Origin: Variovorax ginsengisoli
GTDB lineage: Bacteria; Pseudomonadota; Gammaproteobacteria; Burkholderiales; Burkholderiaceae_C
Assembly (NCBI RefSeq): GCF_030486595.1
Contig: NZ_JAUJZH010000001.1
Location: forward strand, 62,001 to 126,000
DNA: 64,000 nucleotides
Direction of reading: 5' to 3'
Shown: piece after piece, positions 1 through 8,084 of the stretch
Layout of the letters: each line of letters starts with the position of its first letter
How positions within the stretch are numbered: position 1 is the stretch's first letter
The notes under the pieces: model-generated
Database searches by the model: none
What the model was told of the DNA's origin: nothing
Seen by the model: the letters and a program-made list of their open reading frames with translations, nothing else
Translations under genes and position numbers: made by a program

Positions 1-352
1 TGTAGTGCAGCCGCATCCGCGGCCAGGTGATGTCGCGCAGGATGCGGATGTAGGTGCCGGTCTGGAGGCGGAAGCGCCAAGGCTCGAACCAGCCGGCCAG
101 GTCGATGTTCAGCACCTCGATGCGCAGGCTGTCGCCGGGCGGCAGGCCGCGCTCGGCCAACTGCACCAGGTGGCGCTGGACGTCGCGCATGACTTCGAGC
201 CGCTCGGGCTCGCTGCCGTTGGGATGCGAGTAGGCGGCATCGGTGAAGCGCTCCGGATGCACGAAGACGACCGACAACGCGGGCGCGGTGGCCTGCGCGG
301 AGGCGCCGGCCACGAGCAGCGCGGCGAGCGTGGGAACGAGCAGTCGAGGCAT
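1..352 (-). CDS. DUF3016-like secreted protein (C-terminus cut by window edge)
   Basis: The reading frame runs from an ATG at 352 down to the window edge, giving about 117 residues with no stop. Residues 1-20 form a signal peptide (MPRLLVPTLAALLVAG, then ASAQA). The mature part contains 'VVFVHPERFTD' followed by 'GDSLRIEVLNIDLAGWFEP', the pattern of the DUF3016 family, small periplasmic proteins of unknown function. I chose the ATG at 352 over a GTG at 357, which is in another frame. Family assignment is from memory of the motif pattern; function is unknown. Confidence 0.7.
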   Translation of the reverse strand, partial: MPRLLVPTLAALLVAGASAQATAPALSVVFVHPERFTDAAYSHPNGSEPERLEVMRDVQRHLVQLAERGLPPGDSLRIEVLNIDLAGWFEPWRFRLQTGTYIRILRDITWPRMRLHY

Positions 353-420
353 GGCACCTCCTGCGAGGGGTTCGGCCCCTTTGGACAAGACGGCGCCGCC
401 CCCGGTTCCCGGCCGCTGCG

Positions 421-936
421 TCAGCGGTTGGCCCAGAACGCGCGCTGCATCGCGATCGTCTCCTGCGCGATCTCGGTGACCGGGCCGATCAGCTCCACCG
501 GCTTCTGGCCGTGGTCGAAGACATGGCGCGACGACACCCTCATCGTCGGGTTCTCGGCGTGGCTGCCGGTCTCCGCCAGCAACTCGGCCTCGGTCATCGC
601 GAACACCACGCGCCCGATGTTGGCCCAGTAGGCCGTTCCGGCACACATGCAGCAGGGTTCGACCGCCGTGTAGAGCGTGCAGCCCCACAGGAATTCGGGC
701 GTGTAGTTGGTCGCCGCCACCCGCGCCAGTGTGGACTCGGCGTGGTTGACGGTGTCGATGTTGCATTGCTCCAGCAGCACGGTCTCCTGGTCGGGGCCGA
801 CCAGCACGGCACCGAAGGGATGGTGCCCCAGCGCGACGGCGCGTAGCGCCACCTCGTTGGAGCGACGCAGGTGACGCAGCATCTGCGCGTGCGTCGGGCG
901 CAGGCCCTGGGGCGGCAGCGGGGTTGTTCCGGACAT
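421..936 (-). CDS. Nucleoside deaminase of the cytidine deaminase-like fold (guanine deaminase/TadA-like)
   Basis: 171 residues. The zinc site of the cytidine deaminase superfamily is visible: an HAE motif ('NHAES') and a PCxxC motif ('EPCCMC') about 30 residues later. The family hydrolyses the exocyclic amine of a base or nucleoside (guanine, adenosine in tRNA, or related compounds). The leading 25 residues and the 'AYWANIGRVVFAM' stretch look more like free-base/nucleoside deaminases than tRNA-specific TadA. It ends 68 bp upstream of the DUF3016-like gene and starts back-to-back with the protease gene on the other strand. Substrate cannot be fixed from sequence alone. Confidence 0.85.
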   Translation of the reverse strand: MSGTTPLPPQGLRPTHAQMLRHLRRSNEVALRAVALGHHPFGAVLVGPDQETVLLEQCNIDTVNHAESTLARVAATNYTPEFLWGCTLYTAVEPCCMCAGTAYWANIGRVVFAMTEAELLAETGSHAENPTMRVSSRHVFDHGQKPVELIGPVTEIAQETIAMQRAFWANR

Positions 937-1088
937 GGTTTCGAATACTCCTGGATGACGACAGGCAGAGGCTATTACTTTTGCACGGGCAGCGCCGTTG
1001 CGGCGCGGCGACTCGCTCGACCATTTGGCAGAGGGGCGCAGCGCCCGCCAGGGAGTACAACCATCGCTCCATTCCAGCGGGAAGACCG

Positions 1089-4000
1089 ATGGCCCAGCCG
1101 CAGCGATTTCTCGTCAAGATGCGAGCCCCCGCAGGCCAGGCCTCGGTGCAGCTGTTCGGCGCCGCCGTGCCGCTGCGCATCCGGCCGCTGTTCCAGAGTA
1201 TCGGCGCCCCGACCGGGCTGGGACTGGCGGCCGGCGCCAGCTGGCACATCGTCGAGCCGGCGCTGGCGCTCGAAGCCGGCAACCCCTGGGACGTCTGCCA
1301 CGCGATGGTCACCCAGGGCCTCGGCCTGGCGGGCGCCGCCCTGCCCGAGTTCGCCGAACCGGACTTCGCCCAATCCTGGATCACCGGCTCGCCCGAGGCC
1401 GAAGCCCTGGCGCTGACCGCGTCTTGCGAGCCCGTCGCCCAGAAGACCGGGAGCAGCGGCTATCCCGGCGCGGACGACCCCCTCTGGCACCAGGACGACG
1501 GCCATTCGGAGTTCGCCCGCGCGCTCGCGGACCTGACGCTGCCGCCCGCCGACCAGCGCGTACGCATCGCCCACCTGGACACCGGCTTCGATCCCGCGCA
1601 CCAGAGCCGTCCGGCCCTGCTCGAGACCGCGCTGCAGCGCAACTTCGTCGACGACCAGGCGCCCGGGGACGCCACCGACACGGCCTCGGGCGTGTTCAAC
1701 AACCTCGGCCACGGCACCGGCACGCTGAGCCTGCTGGCCGGGTCACCAGCCGGCGGCCTGCCCCGCCTCGGGGCGGCTCCGTTCGCCCGGGTGGTGCCGC
1801 TGCGCGTCGCCGACCGCGTGGTGCTGTTCCGCAACAGCGCGATCGCGCAGGCGCTCGACCATGTGCACGCGCTGTGCGCGACACCGGCGACCGCCGTCGA
1901 TGTCGTGACGCTGAGCATGGGCGGCCTCGCGAGCAGCGCCTGGGCCGATGCGGTCAACGCGCTCTACGAGGCCGGGGTGGTGGTGGTGGCCGCGGCCGGC
2001 AACAACTTCGGCAACCTGCCGACGCACCATGTCGTCTACCCGGCGCGGTTCAACCGCGTCATCGCGGCCTGCGGCGTGATGGCCGACCACCAGCCCTACG
2101 CCGACCTGCCGGCCTCGAAGATGGCCGGCAACTACGGGCCGGCGAGCAAGATGCGCACCGCCATGGCGGCCTACACGCCGAACGTGCCGTGGGCCAAGCT
2201 CGGCTGCGGCACGGTGGTCGACCTCGACGGGGCCGGCACCTCCGCGGCCACGCCGCAGATCGCAGCCGCCGCCGCGACCTGGCTGCAAAAGAACAAGGCC
2301 GCGTGCGGCCGCTACACGCAGCCCTGGATGCGGGTCGAGGCCGTGCGCCGGGCGCTGTTCGACAGCGCCGGCGACGGCGACCCGGTCAGGTTCGGGCGCG
2401 GCTGCCTGCAGGTCGTGAAGGCGCTCGCCGTCGAGCCCGAGGCCGAAGCCGCACTGAAGGCGGAGGCGCCCGACAACGCCTCCTTCCCGCTGTTCAAGGT
2501 GCTCACCGGGCTCGGCCTGCAGGCCCAGGCCACACCGGCGCAGGCGATGCTGGAGCTGGAGGCCCTGCAGCTGTCCCAGTGCTCGGCGATCGAGCGCATC
2601 CTGCCCGAGCCCGCGGTCGACCCGCTGTCGCTCACCGGGCCCGAACGGATGGCCGTGCTGGAAGCCCTGCGCAACCATCCGCGGGCCTCGCAGGCGCTGC
2701 GGGCGGCCCTGCAGTCGCATCCCGCGCCCGACCCGGGCCTGCCGATCCCGCCGCAGCGGCTGAGCCGCATCGAGGCCCTGCACCTGCAGCACGCCCTGGC
2801 GCCGCAGCCGCCGACACCGGCCGCGCGGCGGCTGCGCATCTACGCCTACGACCCCTCGCTGGGCCGCGACCTCGACACGGTCGGCCTCAACGAGACCGTG
2901 GCCGAGGTGCGCTGGGAGGCGAAGCTGCAGCCCGGCCCGGTCGGCGAATACCTCGAGGTGGTCGACGTCGATCCGGCCAGCGGCTGCTGCTACGCCCCGG
3001 TCGATCTCGACGATCCGCGCCTCCTGGCGACCGACGGCCTGCGCCCCTCGGAGGCCAACCCGCAGTTCCACCAGCAGATGGTCTACGCGGTCGCCATGCG
3101 CACCATCGACCATTTCGAGAAAGCGCTGGGCCGGGTGGCGCTGTGGGCACCGCGGGCCGGCCCGCAGTCCGAGCGCTTCGTGCGCCGGTTGCGCATCCAT
3201 CCGCATGCCCTGCGGGCCGAGAACGCCTACTACAGCCCCGAGCGCAAGGCCTTGTTGCTCGGCTACTTCGCGTCGAGCGCGGCGACCAGCGGGGCGCCGT
3301 CGGAATACGTCTTCACCGCCCTGTCGCACGACATCGTGGCCCACGAGACCACCCATGCGCTGCTCGACGGCCTGCACCGGCGCTTCCGGGAGGCGACCAA
3401 CCCCGACGTGCTGGCCTTCCACGAAGCCTTCGCCGACATCGTCGCGCTGTTCCAGCATTTCTCGATGGGCGACTCGCTGCGCGAAGCGGTCGCCCGGGCC
3501 CGTGGCGACCTGTTCCAGCCGACGCTGCTGGCCAAGCTGGCGGTGCAGTTCGGCAATGCCACCGGCCACTATGGCGCGCTGCGCCAGGCGATCGGCAAGG
3601 AGGTCCGGGACGAGGCCACCGGCCAGAACGTCTGGCAGCCCGCGGCCCCGCCCGACAAGGGCGACTACCAGCGCTCGACCGAGGCCCACGCGCGCGGCGC
3701 GGTGCTGGTGTCGGCGGTCTTCGACGCCTTTCTGAAGATCTACACGCGGCGTGCGCAGGTGCCGATCCGGCTCGCCACCCATGGCTCGGAAGTGCTGCCC
3801 GAGGGCGCCCTGCCGGCTCAGCTGGTGGATGCGCTGACCGAGGTCGCGAGCAAGGTGGCGAGCCAGATCCTCGGCATGTGCATCCGTGCGCTCGACTACT
3901 GCCCGCCGGTCGACATCACTTTCGGCGACTACCTGCGGGCGCTGGTCACGGCCGACCGCGACCTGGTGCATCACGATCCGCTCGGCTACCGGGTCGCCTT

Positions 4001-4646
4001 CGTCTCGGCCTTCGCGGCGCGCGGCATCTACCCCGAGAACGTGCGCACGCTGTCGGTCGACACCATCGCCTGGGAGCCGCCGCCGGCACCCTTCCCGCGC
4101 CTGGAACGCAAGCTCGCCGCGTTGCAGCTGAACTGGGACCTGCAGGTCGACCGCGAAGCGGCCTGGACGGACGCGCGCGCCAACGCCGAGCTGCTGCACG
4201 GATGGCTGGTCGATCCGGAGGTGGTCGACGACGAGGAGCTCGCGGTGCTCGGCCTGCGCCGCGGCGCGCCGGCACTCGTCTCGCTCGCCGGCACGGACGG
4301 CACCGCCGTGCCCTGCACGCTGCACGGCATCGAGGTGCACTCGATCCGCCCGCTGCACCGCGTCGGCCCCGACGCCCAGCTGCTGTCGCAGCTGGTGATC
4401 GAGCTGACCCAGTCGCTGCATGCCGACGACGGCTCCGGCATGGTGTTCCGCGCCGGCGCCACCCTGCTGTTCGACATCGGCAAGGGCGCCATCGCCTACC
4501 TGGTGCGCAAGCGGGTCGACCAGCCGGCGCGGGTCTCGGCACAGCAGGCGCTGTGGGCCGACCGCCGGGCGACCCAGCCCAACAGCTATTCGGGCCTGGC
4601 GACCCACGACGCCGAGCCTTTCGCGCTGCTGCATCGCGCCCACTGA
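1089..4646 (+). CDS. Dual-protease protein: subtilisin-like S8 domain fused to an HExxH zinc-protease domain
   Basis: 1185 residues from the ATG at 1089 (preceded by GGGAAG); the frame is open further upstream but without conserved content. Residues about 155-420 are a subtilase: Asp164 in 'HLDTGF', His208 in 'GHGTGT', oxyanion Asn in 'AAGNN', Ser385 in 'GTSAATP'. Residues about 640-960 carry 'VAHETTHALLDG' (His752, Glu753, His756) with Glu779 in 'HEAFADI' as candidate third ligand, the layout of a gluzincin (M4-like). The last roughly 200 residues are unassigned. No signal peptide or membrane segment is visible, so it probably acts in the cytoplasm. It is followed after 13 bp by an MBL-fold hydrolase gene, which implies co-translation. 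The S8 call is firm; the zincin call rests on motif spacing. Its target is unknown. Confidence 0.85.
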   Translation: MAQPQRFLVKMRAPAGQASVQLFGAAVPLRIRPLFQSIGAPTGLGLAAGASWHIVEPALALEAGNPWDVCHAMVTQGLGLAGAALPEFAEPDFAQSWITGSPEAEALALTASCEPVAQKTGSSGYPGADDPLWHQDDGHSEFARALADLTLPPADQRVRIAHLDTGFDPAHQSRPALLETALQRNFVDDQAPGDATDTASGVFNNLGHGTGTLSLLAGSPAGGLPRLGAAPFARVVPLRVADRVVLFRNSAIAQALDHVHALCATPATAVDVVTLSMGGLASSAWADAVNALYEAGVVVVAAAGNNFGNLPTHHVVYPARFNRVIAACGVMADHQPYADLPASKMAGNYGPASKMRTAMAAYTPNVPWAKLGCGTVVDLDGAGTSAATPQIAAAAATWLQKNKAACGRYTQPWMRVEAVRRALFDSAGDGDPVRFGRGCLQVVKALAVEPEAEAALKAEAPDNASFPLFKVLTGLGLQAQATPAQAMLELEALQLSQCSAIERILPEPAVDPLSLTGPERMAVLEALRNHPRASQALRAALQSHPAPDPGLPIPPQRLSRIEALHLQHALAPQPPTPAARRLRIYAYDPSLGRDLDTVGLNETVAEVRWEAKLQPGPVGEYLEVVDVDPASGCCYAPVDLDDPRLLATDGLRPSEANPQFHQQMVYAVAMRTIDHFEKALGRVALWAPRAGPQSERFVRRLRIHPHALRAENAYYSPERKALLLGYFASSAATSGAPSEYVFTALSHDIVAHETTHALLDGLHRRFREATNPDVLAFHEAFADIVALFQHFSMGDSLREAVARARGDLFQPTLLAKLAVQFGNATGHYGALRQAIGKEVRDEATGQNVWQPAAPPDKGDYQRSTEAHARGAVLVSAVFDAFLKIYTRRAQVPIRLATHGSEVLPEGALPAQLVDALTEVASKVASQILGMCIRALDYCPPVDITFGDYLRALVTADRDLVHHDPLGYRVAFVSAFAARGIYPENVRTLSVDTIAWEPPPAPFPRLERKLAALQLNWDLQVDREAAWTDARANAELLHGWLVDPEVVDDEELAVLGLRRGAPALVSLAGTDGTAVPCTLHGIEVHSIRPLHRVGPDAQLLSQLVIELTQSLHADDGSGMVFRAGATLLFDIGKGAIAYLVRKRVDQPARVSAQQALWADRRATQPNSYSGLATHDAEPFALLHRAH

Positions 4647-4659
4647 GACGGGACACACC

Positions 4660-5994
4660 ATGGCCGCCGCCAAGAAGACCCCGACGCCGAGCAAGAAGCC
4701 GCCGCGCGCCACGGTGCGGACCTACCGCCACGGCCTCGGCGACTGCCACCTGGTGACGCTCTACGGTGCGCGGAAGGCCAAGTACCAGATCATGATCGAC
4801 TGCGGCGTGATCCTCGGCACGGCGAACGCCGGCGCGGTGATGACCGAGGTGATGGACGACATCCTGGCCGCCACCGGCGGCAGCATCGACCTGCTGGTCG
4901 CGACTCACGAACACTGGGACCATGTCTCGGGTTTCGCGCAGGCCGCCGAGTCGTTCGCCAAACTCAAGGTCGGAGCGGTCTGGCTGGGCTGGACCGAGGA
5001 CCCGAAGGACGCCGACGCGAAGCAGTTGCGCGGCGAGCGCGACAACGCCCTCGCGCTGCTGCGGGCCGCGGCCGTCCGGATGCAGCTCGATGGCGGCGGC
5101 GATGGCGAGCCGAACCTGCTGACGTCACTGCTGGATTTCTTCGGCGCCGCCGCACGGACCACGACCGCATCGGCGCTGGAACTGGTGCGCGCCAAGGTGG
5201 CCCGGCCGCGCTATTGCGACCCCAAGGACCTGCCGGTCGAGCTCGACGGTTTCCGCGGTCGCATCTACACGCTGGGTCCGCCGCGCGACATGAAGATGCT
5301 CAAGAAGACGCTGCCGAGCGCCAAGGCGCCCGAGACCTACGGCATGGCGCTCGCGGCGGCCGAGCGGAGCATAGGCCAGGCGCTGGCGAATCCCGAGCAA
5401 CAACCGTTCTCGAATGCCTTCCGGATCCCGAGCCGGGTGGCGCAGAGCACGCCTTTCTTCCAGCAGCGCTACTGGAACGACGAGGCCTGGCGCCGCATCG
5501 ATGTCGCCTGGATGGACGACGCTTCCGAACTCGCGCTGGCACTGGACAGCATGACCAACAACACCAGCCTCGTGCTGGCGATCGATCTCGACGATGTCGG
5601 CGTGCTGCTGTTCGCCGCCGACGCCCAGGTCGGCAACTGGCTCACGTGGAGCGACTGCAAATGGCGTGTCGGCGGCAAGCCGGTGACCGGCCCGGACCTG
5701 CTCGCGCGCACCGTCTACTACAAGGTCGGCCACCACGGCAGCCACAACGCGACCCTGAAGGCCGGCGGGCTCGAGCGCATGACGGCCCTCGACGTCGCGG
5801 TGATCCCGGTCGACCACGCCATGGCGCTGAAGAAGAAATGGGGCGACATCCCGCTCGACGCGCTGGTCACCGCGCTCGGCAAGGCGACCACCGAGCGGGG
5901 CTACGTGGTGCGCACGGACGAAGAGCTTTCAGCGACTGCGAAACGGCGCGGGGCGCGGATGACGCGGTTGTATGTGGAGGTGGATGTTTTTTGA
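4660..5994 (+). CDS. ComEC-like metallo-beta-lactamase-fold hydrolase, partner of the dual protease
   Basis: 444 residues, ATG at 4660, 13 bp after the protease stop. The N-terminus is Lys/Pro-rich (residues 1-18), then 'TYRHGLGDCHLVTL', typical of the MBL domains related to ComEC/Rec2. The metal motif is 'THEHWDH' (His83, His85, Asp87, His88), with a later Asp in 'FAADAQVGNW' and a His in 'VGHHGSHN'. There are no membrane segments, so this is the stand-alone soluble form rather than a DNA uptake channel. Soluble ComEC-like MBL proteins next to proteases recur in bacterial conflict loci (for example the MBL and protease subunits of some AVAST systems); a role here is inference. Substrate could be nucleic acid or a nucleotide. 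Confidence 0.85.
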   Translation: MAAAKKTPTPSKKPPRATVRTYRHGLGDCHLVTLYGARKAKYQIMIDCGVILGTANAGAVMTEVMDDILAATGGSIDLLVATHEHWDHVSGFAQAAESFAKLKVGAVWLGWTEDPKDADAKQLRGERDNALALLRAAAVRMQLDGGGDGEPNLLTSLLDFFGAAARTTTASALELVRAKVARPRYCDPKDLPVELDGFRGRIYTLGPPRDMKMLKKTLPSAKAPETYGMALAAAERSIGQALANPEQQPFSNAFRIPSRVAQSTPFFQQRYWNDEAWRRIDVAWMDDASELALALDSMTNNTSLVLAIDLDDVGVLLFAADAQVGNWLTWSDCKWRVGGKPVTGPDLLARTVYYKVGHHGSHNATLKAGGLERMTALDVAVIPVDHAMALKKKWGDIPLDALVTALGKATTERGYVVRTDEELSATAKRRGARMTRLYVEVDVF

Positions 5995-6304
5995 GATGGC
6001 TCGGCGCTTCGAAGGGCGCCCGGCAAGCGGTGCGGGTGTGCAAGCGATCTCGGCGTCTCCAACGCCGATGCAACCCCAGCGTGTCAGCGGTGGTGGGCGG
6101 TATGCCCTGGGCCGGCCGTTGAGGCACCGCCGAGCAGCGCAGCGGTGCGCGGAAAAAGGGCCGCGCGTGTTTGAGCGAAGCGAGTTTGCGCGGACCCCGC
6201 GTACCGCGAGCAGCGCAGGGCAGCCGCGAAGCGGCCGGTGACGTCGGCCGGCCCAGGGCATACCGCCCACCGCCGACGCGCACGCCTCAGCCCCGCAGCC
6301 GACC
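5995..6304. other. Gene-free interval between convergent units, occupied mostly by an inverted-repeat element
   Basis: No convincing coding sequence is seen. Most of the interval is the bounded repeat element at 6092-6271. It separates the end of the MBL gene from the end of the ABC transporter operon, so it may also serve as a bidirectional terminator. Confidence 0.6.
6092..6271. repeat. About 180-bp element with perfect 27-bp terminal inverted repeats
   Basis: The left arm 6092-6118 begins GGTGGGCGGTATGCCCTGGG; the right arm 6245-6271 is its exact reverse complement over 27 bases. The interior is GC-rich with internal short repeats: 'CGAGCAGCGCAG' occurs at about 6131 and a near copy 'CGAGCAGCGCAG' at about 6207, and 'GAGCGAAGCGAG' lies in the middle. 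No open frame of note lies inside. It may be a non-autonomous mobile or extragenic repeat element, or a very strong bidirectional terminator. Copy number elsewhere in the genome is unknown to me. Confidence 0.7.
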
Positions 6305-7180
6305 TCACTCCTTGACCGACCCGGTCAACCCCGATACGTAGTACTCCACGAAGAACGAGTAGATGAAGGCCACCGGCAGCGAGCCCAGCAGCGCGCCGGC
6401 CATCAGCGGCCCCCACTGGTAGACGTCGCCCTGCACCAGTTCCGTGACGACACCCACCGGCAACGTCTTGATCTCCGACGACGAGACGAAGGTCAGCGCG
6501 TAGATGAACTCGTTCCACGACAGCGTGAAGGCGAAGATGCCGGCCGAGATCAGCCCCGGCACCGCGAGCGGCAGCACGATCTTGACCAGGATCTGCCAAC
6601 GATTGGCGCCGTCGATCAGCGCGCACTCCTCGAGCTCGGCCGGGATCGACCGGAAGTAGCCCATCAGGAGCCAGGTGCAGAAGGGGATCAGGAAAGTCGG
6701 GTAGGTCAGGACCAGCGCCCAGCGGGTGTCGAACAGCCCGAGGTTGAAGACCACGTTGGCCAGCGGAATGAACAGGATCGACGGCGGCACCAGGTAGGCC
6801 AGGAAGATCGCCAGCCCGGTCTGGCGCGCGCCCTTGAAGCGCAGCCGCTCGATCGCGTAGGCCGCCAGCACCGAAACCACCAGCGAGCCGAAAGTCGACA
6901 CCACCGACACCAGCACCGTGTTCCACAGCCATTGCGGATAGGCGGTCTCGAACAGCAGCTTGTGGAAGTGCGCGAGCGTCGGCGCGATGACCCAGAACGG
7001 ATTGCCCTCGCGCGACAGCAGCTCGACCTCGGGCTTCACTGCCGTGATCGCCATCCAGTAGAACGGAAACAGCAGCACGATCAGGAACACCACCAGCGGC
7101 AGGTACACCGTGACCGCCTTGCGCGGCAAGGTATCGAGGTAGCTCATGCCGACGACGTCGATCTGGCCGGATTTGCTCAT
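6305..7180 (-). CDS. Sugar ABC transporter permease (MalG/UgpE type)
   Basis: 291 residues with six predicted membrane segments, first at about residues 24-43 ('VYLPLVVFLIVLLFPFYWMA'). The cytoplasmic EAA loop is present as 'ELEECALIDGANRWQILVKIVLPLAVPG'. This is the second inner-membrane subunit of a CUT1-type carbohydrate importer. Its ATG overlaps the stop of the upstream permease gene in an ATGA junction, showing translational coupling. It is the last gene of the minus-strand transporter operon. The substrate is not shown by the permease itself; the divergent sugar-acid genes suggest a sugar, polyol or aldonate. Confidence 0.93.
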   Translation of the reverse strand: MSKSGQIDVVGMSYLDTLPRKAVTVYLPLVVFLIVLLFPFYWMAITAVKPEVELLSREGNPFWVIAPTLAHFHKLLFETAYPQWLWNTVLVSVVSTFGSLVVSVLAAYAIERLRFKGARQTGLAIFLAYLVPPSILFIPLANVVFNLGLFDTRWALVLTYPTFLIPFCTWLLMGYFRSIPAELEECALIDGANRWQILVKIVLPLAVPGLISAGIFAFTLSWNEFIYALTFVSSSEIKTLPVGVVTELVQGDVYQWGPLMAGALLGSLPVAFIYSFFVEYYVSGLTGSVKE

Positions 7181-8073
7181 TTTTGCCAGGCCCGTCTTTG
7201 AAGGCCGAAGTAGCTGAACATGATGCAGCCCAGCAGGAAGGGCACCATCGCGATCGCGATCGCCGCGCCCTCGCCCAGCGCGCCGCCCGAGATCGCGCGC
7301 TGGAACGACAGCGTCGCCATCAGGTGCGTGGCGTTCAAGGGGCCGCCGCGCGTGATCACGTAGATCAGCTGGAAGTCGGTGAAGGTGAACAGCACCGAGA
7401 AGGTCATCACCACCGCGATGATCGGCGTCAGCAGCGGCAGCGTGACGTGACGGAACTGCTGCCACGGTGTTGCGCCGTCGATCGCCGAGGCCTCGTAGTA
7501 CGAAGGCGAAATGGTCTGCAGCCCGGCCAGCAGCGTGATCGCCACGAAGGGCACGCCGCGCCACACGTTGGCCGCGATCACCGCGAGCCGTGCATTCCAC
7601 GGATCGCCGAGAAAGTCGATGTAATGATCGATCAACCCCAGCTTCATGAGCCCCCAGCTGATGATCGAGAACTGCGAGTCGTAGATCCACCAGAAGGCGA
7701 TCGCCGACAGCGCGGTCGGCACGATGTAGGGCAGCAGGATCACGGCCCGGAAAAAGGTCTTGAAGCGGATGTTCTTGTTCAGCAGCACCGCCAGCCACAG
7801 GCCCAGCAGGAACTTGAACACGCTCGCCACCACCGTGTAGAAGAGCGTGTTGAAGAGCGCCAGCCGGGTGACCGCATCGCCCCACAGGAAGATGTAGTTC
7901 TCGAGCCCGATCCACTCGCCCGGCCGGCCCACCTTGGCGTCGGTGAAGCCGAGCCAGGTGCCCAGGCCGAGCGGATAGGTCAGGAACAGCAGCAGCAGCA
8001 CCGCCGCCGGCAACATGAACATGAAGCCGAGGGCGTTGCGGCTGTTCTGGAACCTGGCCAGTCGCGTGGTCAT
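7177..8073 (-). CDS. Sugar ABC transporter permease (MalF/UgpA type)
   Basis: 298 residues, ATG at 8073. A first membrane helix occupies about residues 14-33 and further helices follow; the EAA loop reads 'YYEASAIDGATPWQQFRHVTLPLLTP'. It pairs with the downstream MalG-type permease, with which it shares an ATGA overlap, to form the channel of a CUT1 importer. It begins 11 bp after the stop of the substrate-binding protein gene. No unusual features. Confidence 0.93.
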   Translation of the reverse strand: MTTRLARFQNSRNALGFMFMLPAAVLLLLFLTYPLGLGTWLGFTDAKVGRPGEWIGLENYIFLWGDAVTRLALFNTLFYTVVASVFKFLLGLWLAVLLNKNIRFKTFFRAVILLPYIVPTALSAIAFWWIYDSQFSIISWGLMKLGLIDHYIDFLGDPWNARLAVIAANVWRGVPFVAITLLAGLQTISPSYYEASAIDGATPWQQFRHVTLPLLTPIIAVVMTFSVLFTFTDFQLIYVITRGGPLNATHLMATLSFQRAISGGALGEGAAIAIAMVPFLLGCIMFSYFGLQRRAWQK

Positions 8074-8084
8074 GGGCAGCGTCT

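Noticed and set aside
1743..4712. Long open frame antisense to the dual protease (about 990 codons)
   Set aside because: Arg/Gly/Ala/His-rich with no motif; a shadow of high-GC coding on the other strand, which carries two complete protease motifs.
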